Part shown: positions 24,295 through 32,395 of the stretch, in pieces | Numbering within the stretch: the stretch's first letter is position 1 | How the letters are laid out: each line of letters opens with the position of its first letter | DNA from: an uncultured Bacteroidales bacterium | GTDB lineage: Bacteria > Bacteroidota > Bacteroidia > Bacteroidales > UBA932 | Direction: 5' to 3' | Assembly (NCBI GenBank): GCA_905235995.1 | Contig: CAJONI010000020.1 | Coordinates: forward strand, 31,966-95,965 | Length of the DNA: 64,000 nucleotides | Translations under genes and position numbers: made by a program | Notes under the pieces: model-generated | Told to the model about the DNA's origin: nothing | The model's input: the letters and a program-made list of their open reading frames with translations, nothing else | Databases searched by the model: none

Positions 24295-24933
24295 TTATTT
24301 TCCTGCCTGTCGCTTGTCGACGATCCTGGCGTCCGGGTAGTCTCCCGGGTGGAAGGTTACGTCGTCGTCCGACACGCCGATCTTCACGTCGCGCATCACC
24401 AGCGAAATGCCTGATATCTTTGTGGAAAGGCTCACTGGCAGATAGCTGGCCTTCGAGACCACCAGGTCAATGGTCTTGGGCGCGTCCTTGTCGTGGTTCG
24501 TCCGCGACTTCTTGCAGTGAATATGCCACTCCGTGGGAGTCTCGCTTTTGAGAGTCAGGTCGTAGCCAGAGGTCACGTCATCGAACATCGATGCGTTCTC
24601 TTCGGCTTCGGATTTTCCGCCCGAAGGGGTCTCGGTTATCACGACTTCCTTCTTTTTCGTGTCGTAGGTCCATTCCACGTCACCGTCGGTCCAGGTGATG
24701 CTCTTTTCGCCGAGCAGGGAGATCTCCATCTTCGACTTTTCCCCTTTGAACATGACAATCGAGGAGGTCGTGCCGACAATGGGAATCTTGATGTCCATGA
24801 CCATTGAGAGGCCCTCGGTCTCACTCGGCGCCATGGCTTCGTCCATGCGGGAGACTATCTCCTCGGGAGTCTGCGCAAGGAGGCAGGCGGCCGAAAACAG
24901 GAAGGAAATACAAAAGACTGCAATCTGTTTCAT
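24295..24933 (-). CDS. LolA-like outer membrane lipoprotein carrier
   Basis: 212 residues from MKQIAVFCISFLFSA, a signal peptide ending near LLAQ. The start at 24933 has GGAAG about 8 bases upstream; a start five codons earlier is also possible. The mature part (TPEEIVSRMDEAM, WTDGDVEWTYDTKKKEVVI) has the spacing of LolA/LppX-type half-barrels that hold lipids in the periplasm. Family assignment rests on pattern, not on a decisive motif. Placed convergent to lspA, consistent with a lipoprotein biogenesis theme. Confidence 0.72.
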   Translation of the reverse strand: MKQIAVFCISFLFSAACLLAQTPEEIVSRMDEAMAPSETEGLSMVMDIKIPIVGTTSSIVMFKGEKSKMEISLLGEKSITWTDGDVEWTYDTKKKEVVITETPSGGKSEAEENASMFDDVTSGYDLTLKSETPTEWHIHCKKSRTNHDKDAPKTIDLVVSKASYLPVSLSTKISGISLVMRDVKIGVSDDDVTFHPGDYPDARIVDKRQAGK

Positions 24934-24964
24934 CTTGATGTCTTCCATTTTAGGGAAAAATCAC

Positions 24965-24972
24965 TACCTTTG
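24965..24972 (+). promoter_or_regulatory. -7 box TACCTTTG for tRNA-Ser
   Basis: Exact consensus match ending 8 bases before the first base of the tRNA, as expected for a tRNA promoter with a very short leader. Confidence 0.75.
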
Positions 24973-24979
24973 CCGCACA

Positions 24980-25065
24980 GGAAGGTTGGCCGAGTGGTCT
25001 ATGGCGGCAGTCTTGAAAACTGTTAGGCGGTTCCCGCCTCAGGGGTTCGAATCCCTTACCTTCCG
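24980..25065 (+). tRNA. tRNA-Ser (anticodon TGA)
   Basis: 86 bases. Acceptor GGAAGGT pairs with ACCTTCC (25058-25064), discriminator G at 25065. Anticodon stem GCAGT/ACTGT closes loop CTTGAAA with anticodon TGA at 25014-25016. A long variable arm (TAGGCGGTTCCCGCCT region) marks the class II serine tRNA; GGTTCGAAT is the T loop. CCA is not encoded. The stop of the convergent TIM-barrel gene lies one base away. Confidence 0.97.
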
Positions 25066-25066
25066 C

Positions 25067-25975
25067 TCAGGCTTGCTCCCACTGCTCGCGGAGCAGCGAT
25101 ACCGCAGCCCTCACAGTCGAGGCGCGCTCCCCTTCACATCCACACTCGAAGCTTACGAAGTTGGGGTATCCGATCTCCTTCAGGGCACGGAAGCCTTCCA
25201 CGTAATTGTCTTTCTCCCCGTCTTCTCCGGGCATGATGCGCCGGCCGCGGCTGGCGATGTGTACGTGCTGGAGGTAGTCCTTCGCTGATATGAAGGCCGC
25301 ATAGTCGGAAGTCTCTTCCTGCATGTGCCAGAAGTCGCCCATGCAGCGCACTCCGGCGCTGTCGGCGTCGCGGCAGATGGCTGCAGCGTCGGACACCAGC
25401 CTCAGGTAGAAAGCTTCCCTGCGGTTGAGGGGTTCGAGAATCACGGTCGTGCCGCAGCTCAGGGCGAATTCGCCCAGCGAATGGAGCTGCTCGCAGAGAT
25501 AGTCGCGCGTTTCCATGGTATGGGGCAGGCCCACCTCATCCTGCCAGTTGAAGGCGGGAACCATGATTACGCCGGTGGAACCCAGTTCGCCGGCGGCACG
25601 GACGATCTGGCGCATCGTGGAGTCGAAGCTCGCCTTTACCGACGCTTCGCGGGCCAGGATGAAGCCGTCGAAACCGGCGCAGATGGCGGAAACGCGGATG
25701 TTGCGGCCCGAGAGCGCCTGGCTGATCTCGTTCACGCGGCTGGCAAGGCTGCCGCCACCGGGCTCGAAGCCCTCGATGCCGAGCTCCTCCATGAAGTCCA
25801 GCTTCTCCTCCAGGGTTTCTCCGGGAGCGGTCCCCTCCTGGAAGGAGAGATGGAGCCGTGTGTCGTTTTTCTTACCGGCAGGGGCCTGGGAAGTGCAGGC
25901 GAGCAGGCCGGTCGATGCGGCGGCAAGGGCCGCTGCACCGGCCAGCGAGGTCTTCAGGAATGACTTTCTGTCCAT
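25067..25975 (-). CDS. Exported sugar phosphate isomerase/epimerase-like TIM barrel
   Basis: 302 residues. Signal with lipobox STGLLAC gives predicted lipid-modified Cys27. The rest is an AP endonuclease 2/xylose isomerase-like TIM barrel: EELGIEGFEPGGG, VILEPLNRREAF with metal-ligand Glu, MGDFWHM, HVHIASRGR and FVSFECGCEG. Such proteins often act with Gfo/Idh oxidoreductases on oxidised sugars (keto-sugar epimerisation or lyase steps). It follows the Gfo/Idh gene by 9 bases and ends one base from the tRNA-Ser. Substrate unknown. Confidence 0.83.
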   Translation of the reverse strand: MDRKSFLKTSLAGAAALAAASTGLLACTSQAPAGKKNDTRLHLSFQEGTAPGETLEEKLDFMEELGIEGFEPGGGSLASRVNEISQALSGRNIRVSAICAGFDGFILAREASVKASFDSTMRQIVRAAGELGSTGVIMVPAFNWQDEVGLPHTMETRDYLCEQLHSLGEFALSCGTTVILEPLNRREAFYLRLVSDAAAICRDADSAGVRCMGDFWHMQEETSDYAAFISAKDYLQHVHIASRGRRIMPGEDGEKDNYVEGFRALKEIGYPNFVSFECGCEGERASTVRAAVSLLREQWEQA

Positions 25976-25984
25976 GGCTTCAAG

Positions 25985-27337
25985 TTATTTGCCGCTGCCA
26001 GGCACGTGTACCTTGTATTTCGACATGTCCATCTTGCCCATTTCGAGTTTCTCGGGCGTGAGGTCCATGTCGGCCGCACTGATGTCATCCCATTCGGTAG
26101 TGGCGCCGGTATAGGCTGCTTCGCGGCCCATGACTGCGCAAAGGGAGGACATGCCGCACTCGCCGGCTTCCACGTATGCCTCGCCGGAACGGATGTGGTT
26201 GACCCAGTCGACATGCTCGAGCACGTAGGGATTCTCCTGGCTGAACTTTGCCCTTGAGGCCTCGTAGTCGAACTTCCAGAGTACATTGCCATTGTAGTCG
26301 TAGATGGCGTCGTCTTCAGACTTCCAGTAGCCTTTCGTGCCGCGGACCGTCTCGCTCACATTGTTGGAGCAGCCGTCGATCTGGCGGCACATGCTGTGGA
26401 GGTGTACGCCGTTCTCATATACGAAGTCCACGCTGAAATTGTCATACTGGTCGCCGGTTATGCGGCGCTGGCGACTTCCGAACGCAGTGGCCTTGATAGG
26501 GTGCTTGTAGCCTATCATCCAGTTGAATACGTCGATGTTGTGGACGTGTTGCTCCACGATGTGGTCGCCGGAGAGCCACTCCCAGTTGACCCAGTCGCGG
26601 ATCATCCATTCCATGTCGCTCCAACCCTTTTCACGCTCCTTGTACCAGAGCATGCCGCCGTTCCAGTAGACGTTGCCGCCAGTGATCTCGCCGATCATTC
26701 CTTCCTGGATCTTCTGGAAAGCTTCAACATAGGGGCGCTGGTGGTGGCGCTGGGTGCCGCAGACTACGCTCAGGCCCTTGGCCTCGGCCTGTTTGGCGGT
26801 AGCCATGATGGTGCGGTAGCCCTTGGAATCCACGCAGATGGGCTTCTCGAGGAAGGAATGCACACCCTTGGAGGTGGCGTACTGGAAATGTACGGGACGG
26901 AACACCGGCGGGGTGGCGACGATCACCATGTCCACTCCGGAATCGATGACCTTCTGATAGGCGTCGAAGCCTACGAAGCAGTTCTCTTCGGGGACTTCCT
27001 GTCCGTGGGCCTCGGCGATCGAGGAGCGGGCGGCCTTGACCCTGTCGGGGAACACGTCGCCGAGGGCGGTGACGGTGATGCCGTCGGCTGCTTCCAGCAG
27101 GTTGTCCACGGCGCCTGTGCCGCGGCCGCCGCAACCGATGAGGCCTACCTTGAGTTCACGTCCGGGATTGGCCTTGTCGGGGAGTTCGGGTACGTAGTAG
27201 GTTCCTGCCGCACGGAGGGGTTTGGCGGTTTCCTTGCCGCCGGTGCAGGCGGACAGTAGCGAAGCGCCCGCCACGGAGGCTGCGCCCAGGGCCGCGCTGG
27301 TGGAAAGGAATGCGCGTCTGCTGATTTTGTTGCTCAT
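25985..27337 (-). CDS. Exported Gfo/Idh/MocA family oxidoreductase
   Basis: 450 residues. The N-terminus has a Tat-type twin arginine SRRAFLS and lipobox SLLSAC (Cys31), so it is folded with cofactor before export and then anchored. The Rossmann motif VGLIGCGGRGTGA binds NAD(P); LEKPICVD is the family EKP motif with the conserved lysine. The C-terminal domain includes DHIVEQHVHNID. These enzymes oxidise or reduce sugars, or use a transient redox step to cleave glycosides (as in GH109-like families). It is the middle gene of a three-gene operon between the tetraheme protein (33 bases) and the TIM barrel (9 bases). Confidence 0.9.
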   Translation of the reverse strand: MSNKISRRAFLSTSAALGAASVAGASLLSACTGGKETAKPLRAAGTYYVPELPDKANPGRELKVGLIGCGGRGTGAVDNLLEAADGITVTALGDVFPDRVKAARSSIAEAHGQEVPEENCFVGFDAYQKVIDSGVDMVIVATPPVFRPVHFQYATSKGVHSFLEKPICVDSKGYRTIMATAKQAEAKGLSVVCGTQRHHQRPYVEAFQKIQEGMIGEITGGNVYWNGGMLWYKEREKGWSDMEWMIRDWVNWEWLSGDHIVEQHVHNIDVFNWMIGYKHPIKATAFGSRQRRITGDQYDNFSVDFVYENGVHLHSMCRQIDGCSNNVSETVRGTKGYWKSEDDAIYDYNGNVLWKFDYEASRAKFSQENPYVLEHVDWVNHIRSGEAYVEAGECGMSSLCAVMGREAAYTGATTEWDDISAADMDLTPEKLEMGKMDMSKYKVHVPGSGK

Positions 27338-27370
27338 GGTAAATGAATTATTGTTGTTTATAATTATTTG

Positions 27371-28900
27371 TCATTCAATTCCTTCGGGCACGTCGCACAC
27401 TACCCTGAACCCGATTCCCCTGATATCGGAATACCACCAGATGCTCTTTGGATTCTGGGGGTCGGTGCGGAGCCAGTCGTCGTGGCGGGTGTGCTCGCGG
27501 GCGGCGCAGCGCACCCTGTCAGCGCCGTCGGCATAGGAGCCGCCGCGCACGACGTGTTCGGTGCCCTGAGCGGGCCCCTTGGGGTCGAGGTCGCCGTCGC
27601 TGATTCCGTCATAGGCGTCTTCTGCATACCAGTCGGAGCAATATTCCATCACGTTGCCGAGCATGTTCTTAAGGCCGAAGGGGTTGGAGGCCACTGAGCG
27701 CGGCTCCTGCGTCCTGGCCCGGGAGGTCGGCTCGAAGACGACGTAGCGGCCGATTACGGAAGTGTCGGCCTTGTGCATGAAGCGCAGGCCCTTGCCGTCA
27801 GAATAGCGGCGGGCGTCGCCTTCGAAGAAATAGTCGCCCTGGGTGCCGCCACGGGCCGCGTATTCCCATTCGGCTTCGGTGGGCAGGCGGTAGTGCCGGC
27901 CAGTCTTGAGCGAGAGCCACTGGCAGAAGGTTTCGGCTGCGTAGTGCGTCATAGTGATGGCGGGGCGCTCGCCCATGCCCCAGCCCTGGTCTGGGAAGCC
28001 GAAGGGCGGGGTAGGCCCCGTCACGGCGTCCAGGTCTTCACGGCTGTTTGCGGCATATACCTTGGCGGGAGGGGTGCGGCCCTCCGACATCGTCTCATTG
28101 TAGAAGCTCCAGAACTGTTGCCAGCTGATTTCGGCCTCGCCCATGAAGAAGGGGGAGACTCTCACTTTCTTCTGCGGCCCTTCGTCGCTGCGGCGTCCGC
28201 TTTCGTTCTCCGGGCTTCCGAGCATGAACTCACCGCCGGGGACGGCCACCATGCGTATGGAGGCGTTCGTCCCGGGGACGGTCTCGGTGAAGTCTTCGAA
28301 CCTGGTCACGTCTGCGGCCGAGTCGTAGATTTCGCCTGTGCCGGTATCCATCTTGCCTTCCAGTTTCTTGTGGGTGTAGCCGGGAATGTAGTGTCCGGCG
28401 TTGAGGTGGCAGCTGATGCACTGGAGCTTGAGCTCTGCGTGGTCGTCGTAGTAGAGGTGGGCGGCCACGCCGTCGTCGGAGATGCCTTCAGGATAGAGGT
28501 CCTGGTGGCACTGGATGCAGGATTCGTTGTAGACTATCTTTTCGGCGTGTTCGACCTGCCGCTTGGCTTCCCAGTCAAAACTGTCCTTGTCGCGGGTGGC
28601 CTTCGCCCAGATGTCCTTGGCTCCCATGCGGAGCTTGGCCATATAGTAGCGGGCGACGCCGGCTTCCTTGGGGGGAAGGTGGCAGGCTGCGCAGTCGGTC
28701 ACCACACCGCTCCCGTTGAGGTAATGGGGCGACTGCTTCCAGAGACGGTCGGCGTCTTCATGGTAGTGGCAGCTCATGCAGTAGTCGCTGGTGGAGGTGT
28801 GGGTCTCAACGACCGACAGCGACCAGAACACGCATACACCCAGCACGATTCCGCCAAGGATTGCGAACAGTATCACTGTTTTCTTATCTGAAGCCGACAT
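27371..28900 (-). CDS. NapC/NrfH-like tetraheme cytochrome c fused to a SUMF1/FGE-like domain
   Basis: 509 residues. A membrane anchor helix (about 8-30) is followed by four CxxCH heme sites: CMSCH (41-45), CAACH (70-74), CIQCH (128-132) and CISCH (161-165). This matches the NapC/NirT/NrfH quinol dehydrogenases. From about 215 to 505 comes a formylglycine-generating-enzyme-like domain (VPGGEFMLGS, RLPTEAEWEYAARGG, GLKNMLGNVMEYCSDWY, VVRGGSY). The FGE active-site cysteine pair is absent: the segment reads GGSYADGADRVRCAAR. No NrfA or sulfatase lies nearby. It heads the operon with the Gfo/Idh oxidoreductase and TIM barrel, so a role in moving electrons to or from those periplasmic enzymes is inferred. 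Confidence 0.88.
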   Translation of the reverse strand: MSASDKKTVILFAILGGIVLGVCVFWSLSVVETHTSTSDYCMSCHYHEDADRLWKQSPHYLNGSGVVTDCAACHLPPKEAGVARYYMAKLRMGAKDIWAKATRDKDSFDWEAKRQVEHAEKIVYNESCIQCHQDLYPEGISDDGVAAHLYYDDHAELKLQCISCHLNAGHYIPGYTHKKLEGKMDTGTGEIYDSAADVTRFEDFTETVPGTNASIRMVAVPGGEFMLGSPENESGRRSDEGPQKKVRVSPFFMGEAEISWQQFWSFYNETMSEGRTPPAKVYAANSREDLDAVTGPTPPFGFPDQGWGMGERPAITMTHYAAETFCQWLSLKTGRHYRLPTEAEWEYAARGGTQGDYFFEGDARRYSDGKGLRFMHKADTSVIGRYVVFEPTSRARTQEPRSVASNPFGLKNMLGNVMEYCSDWYAEDAYDGISDGDLDPKGPAQGTEHVVRGGSYADGADRVRCAAREHTRHDDWLRTDPQNPKSIWWYSDIRGIGFRVVCDVPEGIE

Positions 28901-28906
28901 ATCGAG

Positions 28907-28914
28907 CGAAGTTA
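28907..28914 (-). promoter_or_regulatory. -7-like box (TAACTTCG) for the tetraheme operon
   Basis: One mismatch from TAnnTTTG on the minus strand, 6 bases before the start codon, with a TTG (plus-strand CAA at 28935-28937) exactly 20 bases upstream. Predicts a nearly leaderless mRNA. Confidence 0.5.
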
Positions 28915-28972
28915 GGTATTTTACGGCAATTTTACAATACTTTTCGCCTGTCGGACGATGCGGAGATACGTT

Positions 28973-30997
28973 TCAGGAAGGGTCTACGTCGACGGTGATG
29001 CGCGTATGTCCCTTGAAGTCACGCTCGATAGCGTCGATGCGCCCGTGCAGGGCGCGTTTGGTGCCTGCCAGGGCGCGGGTACGCGGCAGCTTTATCCATA
29101 GCTGTGCGATATGCTCGCCGGCAACGAGGTCTACGGCAGGGGATATGGGTCCGGCAATGTCGCCTATTCCGACCTCACCTGCCGCCTCGGAGATGAGTCG
29201 GCAGACATTCCATACCCGACCTTCGTATTTGTCTTTCACCGTTATGCAGATCAGCCTCACATAAGGCGGATAGGAGAAGGCCTTGCGCTCGGCCAGCAGG
29301 CCTGACGGACGGTCGGGAACCTGGCCGGGGTTCAGCAGCCGCTGCAGCACCGGGTGTTCCGGCTGGGCGGTCTGGACAATGATCTTTCCGCGTTCGCCTC
29401 GTCGGCCGCTGCGTCCCATCAGCTGTACGAGCAGTTGCCATGCCCGTTCATCGCTGCGGAAATCAGGCACGGCGAAGAGGCTGTCGGCGCTGACTACGAC
29501 CACGAGGGCGAGGCGCTCGAAATCGAAACCCTTGGTGATCATCTGCGTACCGACGAGTATGTCGATGCGGCCTTCCGCGAAGTCGCGTAGCAAACGTTCC
29601 TGTTCTGTCTTGCTGGCGGTGGTGTCGGCGTCAAATCGGGCTATGACGCGGTCGGGGAATGCTTCGCGCAGCTCTTCCTCCAGCTTTTCCGTGCCGGCGC
29701 CGCGCTCCTGCAGGGCCGGTTCTTTGCACGAGGGGCAGCGCATGGTGAAGCTGCGGTGGTATCCGCAATAGTGGCAGGCCAGGGTGTTGTTGAACTTGTG
29801 GTAGCTCAGCGCTACATTGCAATGGGGGCAGCGTGCTGGCTCGCCGCAGGCATCGCACTGGACTACAGGGGCGTAGGCCCTGCGTGAGCGGAAGACCATC
29901 ACCTGCTTCCCGCCATCGAGGGTCGCGGCCATCTCCTTGAGCACCTTTCGTGAGAAGGAACCATCCATGTTGCCCAGCCTTCGTGCCCGGTTGGTGTCGA
30001 CTATCTCCACGAGCGGATCTTCGCCGCCATGGTAGCGTCCTGCCAGTTCAACCTTTGCGAACTTGCGGGTCTCGACGTTGTAGAGCGCCTCGTAGGAAGG
30101 CGTCGCGCTTCCCAGCACTATCTCTGCGCCCCTCTGGGCGGCGAGCACCAGCGCCGCGTCGCGGCCATTGTAGCGCGGAGCCGTGTCGTCCTGCTTGTAG
30201 GAACGGTCGTGCTCCTCGTCCACGACCACCAGACCCAGCCTGCGGAAGGGGAGGAAAACGGCGGAGCGGGTCCCCAGAATGATGCGGGGGGTGGAATCGC
30301 TGCGCAGGGTGTCGATCACTGCCATGCGCTGCGGTACCGTGTTCCCGGAATGATATACTTTCAGGGCGGAGCCGAATACCTCTTCCAGGCGCTGCTGCAG
30401 TTGCTTCGATATTGCAATTTCCGGTACGAGATAGAGCACGTCGCACCCGGCCTGCAACTGTTCGGCGGCCAGATGGATGTAGAGTTCGGTCTTGCCGCTG
30501 CCGGTCGCGCCGTGTAGCAGCACAGGCTTCTTGCTGCCAAAACCTTCCTTCACCTGGCCGAGGGCCTCCTGCTGGCTTTCGGATAGATCCTTGAGAGTAA
30601 AGCTCGCGGGCGGAGGCTGCACCTTCTTTTCCTTGCGCTTGCGTGGAGGAGCGGGACGCAGGATGGCCCGCTGCATGCCCAGATTGCACGCTGCGCGGAA
30701 TACTTCCCCTGCGGTGCACATATAATAGTCGGCGACGGATTGCCAGAACGAGAGTTCTTCCGGGGTGACGGCGGGATGGTCGGGAAGGGCGGCCACGGGC
30801 TCTATCGACGAAAGATTCACCCCGGCCGGAGCGCTGTCGCGCACTTCAGTCACCACTCCCAGCGCAGGATGCCCGCGCAGGGGGACCTGCACCCAGGTGC
30901 CGGCATCAGCCTCCCATCCCGACGGAAGCCGGTAGGTGAGGGGTTCTTTCATCTTCAAGGGGAGCAGCACTTCCACATATCTCTTCTCCTGTGCCAT
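28973..30997 (-). CDS. priA: Primosomal protein N' (replication restart helicase PriA)
   Basis: 674 residues from MAQEKRYVEVLLPL; a further upstream frame runs through tRNA-Phe and was rejected. The 3'-DNA-binding domain is at the N-terminus, then Walker A GATGSGKTELY, DEEHDRSYKQD box, GSATPSYEAL, and the paired zinc motifs CDACGEPARCPHC and CHYCGYH...CPSC, then the helicase C lobe with DADTT and TQMITKGFDF. PriA reloads the replisome at stalled forks. It is divergent from tRNA-Phe. Confidence 0.97.
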   Translation of the reverse strand: MAQEKRYVEVLLPLKMKEPLTYRLPSGWEADAGTWVQVPLRGHPALGVVTEVRDSAPAGVNLSSIEPVAALPDHPAVTPEELSFWQSVADYYMCTAGEVFRAACNLGMQRAILRPAPPRKRKEKKVQPPPASFTLKDLSESQQEALGQVKEGFGSKKPVLLHGATGSGKTELYIHLAAEQLQAGCDVLYLVPEIAISKQLQQRLEEVFGSALKVYHSGNTVPQRMAVIDTLRSDSTPRIILGTRSAVFLPFRRLGLVVVDEEHDRSYKQDDTAPRYNGRDAALVLAAQRGAEIVLGSATPSYEALYNVETRKFAKVELAGRYHGGEDPLVEIVDTNRARRLGNMDGSFSRKVLKEMAATLDGGKQVMVFRSRRAYAPVVQCDACGEPARCPHCNVALSYHKFNNTLACHYCGYHRSFTMRCPSCKEPALQERGAGTEKLEEELREAFPDRVIARFDADTTASKTEQERLLRDFAEGRIDILVGTQMITKGFDFERLALVVVVSADSLFAVPDFRSDERAWQLLVQLMGRSGRRGERGKIIVQTAQPEHPVLQRLLNPGQVPDRPSGLLAERKAFSYPPYVRLICITVKDKYEGRVWNVCRLISEAAGEVGIGDIAGPISPAVDLVAGEHIAQLWIKLPRTRALAGTKRALHGRIDAIERDFKGHTRITVDVDPS

Positions 30998-31060
30998 CGC
31001 TGTCGTATTAGATTCTCTTGCGAAATTAGTATAAATTTTTTGCAGAATAAAAAAAATACG

Positions 31061-31068
31061 TACCTTTG
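31061..31068 (+). promoter_or_regulatory. -7 box TACCTTTG for tRNA-Phe
   Basis: Exact consensus with TTG at 31040-31042, 18 bases upstream, and 15 bases before the tRNA. The same octamer precedes tRNA-Ser. Confidence 0.75.
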
Positions 31069-31083
31069 CACTCCCCAAAACAA

Positions 31084-31156
<73 letters not shown>

Positions 31157-31164
31157 CAAAGAGA

Positions 31165-31258
31165 GAGAGAGAGGCTCAGGCCTCTCTCTCTCTTTGTGGT
31201 GCCGGAGGCACCGTTTTTACTGGGGCACATCCCCAGACCCCTCGCGCGTTCCGCGCGG
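31165..31258 (+). repeat. Four-hairpin structured element, copy A
   Basis: Directly downstream of tRNA-Phe. Four consecutive stem-loops: a GA/TC-rich stem around TCAG (loop 31176-31179; pairing reaches out to 31060-side bases AAAGAGAG), GGTGCC-GGA-GGCACC (31198-31212), TGGGG-CACAT-CCCCA (31221-31235) and CGCGCG-TTC-CGCGCG (31243-31257). The same four-part series recurs 96-101 bases later as copy B, so this is one repeated unit. Confidence 0.75.
31198..31218 (+). terminator. Intrinsic terminator of tRNA-Phe
   Basis: GGTGCC (31198-31203) pairs with GGCACC (31207-31212) around GGA and is followed by G and five T. GGTGCC can alternatively pair with the tRNA 3' end GGCACC at 31150-31155, so the hairpin may compete with a longer fold. 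Confidence 0.65.
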
Positions 31259-31264
31259 TCTTAC

Positions 31265-31358
31265 GAGAGGCTCAGGCCTCTCTCTCTTTTTGTGGTGCCG
31301 TGGGCACCGATTCTACGGGGGACACGGCCCCCCGGGACCCCCTCGCGCCGGAGGCGCG
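31265..31358 (+). repeat. Four-hairpin structured element, copy B
   Basis: Same order of hairpins as copy A: GAGAGGC-TCAG-GCCTCTC (31265-31282), GGTGCC-GTG-GGCACC (31294-31308), GGGGG-ACACGG-CCCCC (31317-31332 region) and CGCGCC-GGA-GGCGCG (31344-31358). Loops differ from copy A while stems are kept; in the fourth hairpin the innermost pair changes from G-C to C-G on both sides. The T-run after hairpin 2 is lost here (GATTCTA). The stretch 31359-31470 after it shows no gene; it contains a T7 run and a possible imperfect stem (GGTGTATGCG with CGCATCACC). Confidence 0.75.
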
Positions 31359-31470
31359 TAGATTGCAGTATTATCTGCCGTAAGGGCGAAGCGGCGGGTG
31401 GTGTATGCGTAAGCCGAGCTTTTTTTGCGAGGCGTCGCATCACCAGAGCCGCGAAGACCGCAGAGGGCGG

Positions 31471-32304
31471 TTATTTCAGGATGGGTTTGAGGACTTCGCG
31501 GAATTCGGGCATGGGGCATTTGGTCTCGCGCTCGACGATCAGGGTCTTCAGGCCGGCATAGGGCCTGACCTCTTCCTCGATGTCCTTCAGCGGACGGTCG
31601 CTGCCGAAGTAGACGGGAGCGAAGCAGTCCCAGAATCTCATGGCGAGAGCCTTCGGCATGTGGAAGGTCTCCTGGATGAATTCCTCCTGGCTGAGATAGC
31701 AGCACAGGTAGACCATTCCTATGTCGAAGAGATTGTAACCGTAGCAGAAATCGCCCAGGTCGATGAAATAGCGCTTGTCACCGACGAAGATCGCGTTGCT
31801 GTACTGCAGGTCGCCGTGGATGGCCGTGTCGGTGTCGGGAGCGTCGGCTATGAAGCGCACCAGCTTGTTCTTTTCGGCCTGGGTGAAGAACGGATTGCTG
31901 GCCAGCAGCTTGTAGTAGTGGTCCTTCACGCTTTCGAACCTGGTCGTGTCGAGGTGTACCTGGTGAAGCTTCTTGCACATCTGCGCGAATTCGGTCGCGT
32001 AGCGCTCCACGTTTTCTGGGTTTTCGCCCGTTGCGCGAGAATACGACTTCTTGCCGCTGATCCTGCGGAAGCGGATACCGTAGCGACCGTCTTCGGTCAC
32101 CACGTAGTCTCCCGGTTCAGGAGTGGGGATGCCCGCGGCATAAACCATCCTTGCCAGATTCATCTCGCTGAGAGGCTGCTCGATCTTGCCGGGAAGGTAG
32201 AGCTTGAGCATAGTGTCCGGGTCGGTCTTGTGGTCGTAGCTTTCGCCGTTTGCTCCGCCGCCGGTGAGCACATAGTCGTCAATTGAGATGAGGATGGGTT
32301 TCAT
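31471..32304 (-). CDS. Aminoglycoside phosphotransferase-like (APH) kinase family protein
   Basis: 277 residues from MKPILISIDDYVLTGGG. Kinase-like fold: MLKLYLPGK holds a candidate ATP-binding lysine, AIHGDLQYSNAIF is the catalytic loop (HGDxxxxN) and YFIDLGDFCYG the metal-binding Asp motif. It resembles the TIGR02172-type phosphotransferase family found in gut anaerobes. The substrate is unknown and antibiotic resistance should not be assumed. A longer frame upstream crosses the divergent promoters and was rejected. Start supported by the promoter box at 32331-32338. Confidence 0.82.
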   Translation of the reverse strand: MKPILISIDDYVLTGGGANGESYDHKTDPDTMLKLYLPGKIEQPLSEMNLARMVYAAGIPTPEPGDYVVTEDGRYGIRFRRISGKKSYSRATGENPENVERYATEFAQMCKKLHQVHLDTTRFESVKDHYYKLLASNPFFTQAEKNKLVRFIADAPDTDTAIHGDLQYSNAIFVGDKRYFIDLGDFCYGYNLFDIGMVYLCCYLSQEEFIQETFHMPKALAMRFWDCFAPVYFGSDRPLKDIEEEVRPYAGLKTLIVERETKCPMPEFREVLKPILK

Positions 32305-32330
32305 GGTGTGAATTTTGTTTTTATGCCCCG

Positions 32331-32338
32331 CAAAGTTA
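32331..32338 (-). promoter_or_regulatory. -7 box TAACTTTG for the APH-like gene
   Basis: Exact TAnnTTTG match on the minus strand, 26 bases before the start codon. Divergent from the promoter at 32382-32389. Confidence 0.6.
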
Positions 32339-32381
32339 ATAAAAAAGGTGAAAGGGAATTGTGTATTTGCATTATTATAGA

Positions 32382-32389
32382 TACTTTTG
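32382..32389 (+). promoter_or_regulatory. -7 box TACTTTTG for the Gate-domain gene
   Basis: Exact consensus with TTG at 32359-32361, 20 bases upstream. Only 6 bases separate it from the ATG at 32396, so the mRNA should be leaderless or nearly so. Confidence 0.7.
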
Positions 32390-32395
32390 CGGTCC

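Noticed and set aside
31158..31195. GAGAGA tract looked like a possible microsatellite or CRISPR-type repeat
   Set aside because: It is one arm of a hairpin with a complementary TCTCTC arm and has no spacer array; no CRISPR repeats were seen anywhere in the window.
31471..32304. Possible aminoglycoside resistance gene
   Set aside because: The APH fold is present but the protein belongs to a broad phosphotransferase family of unknown substrate; nothing specific for aminoglycosides is visible.
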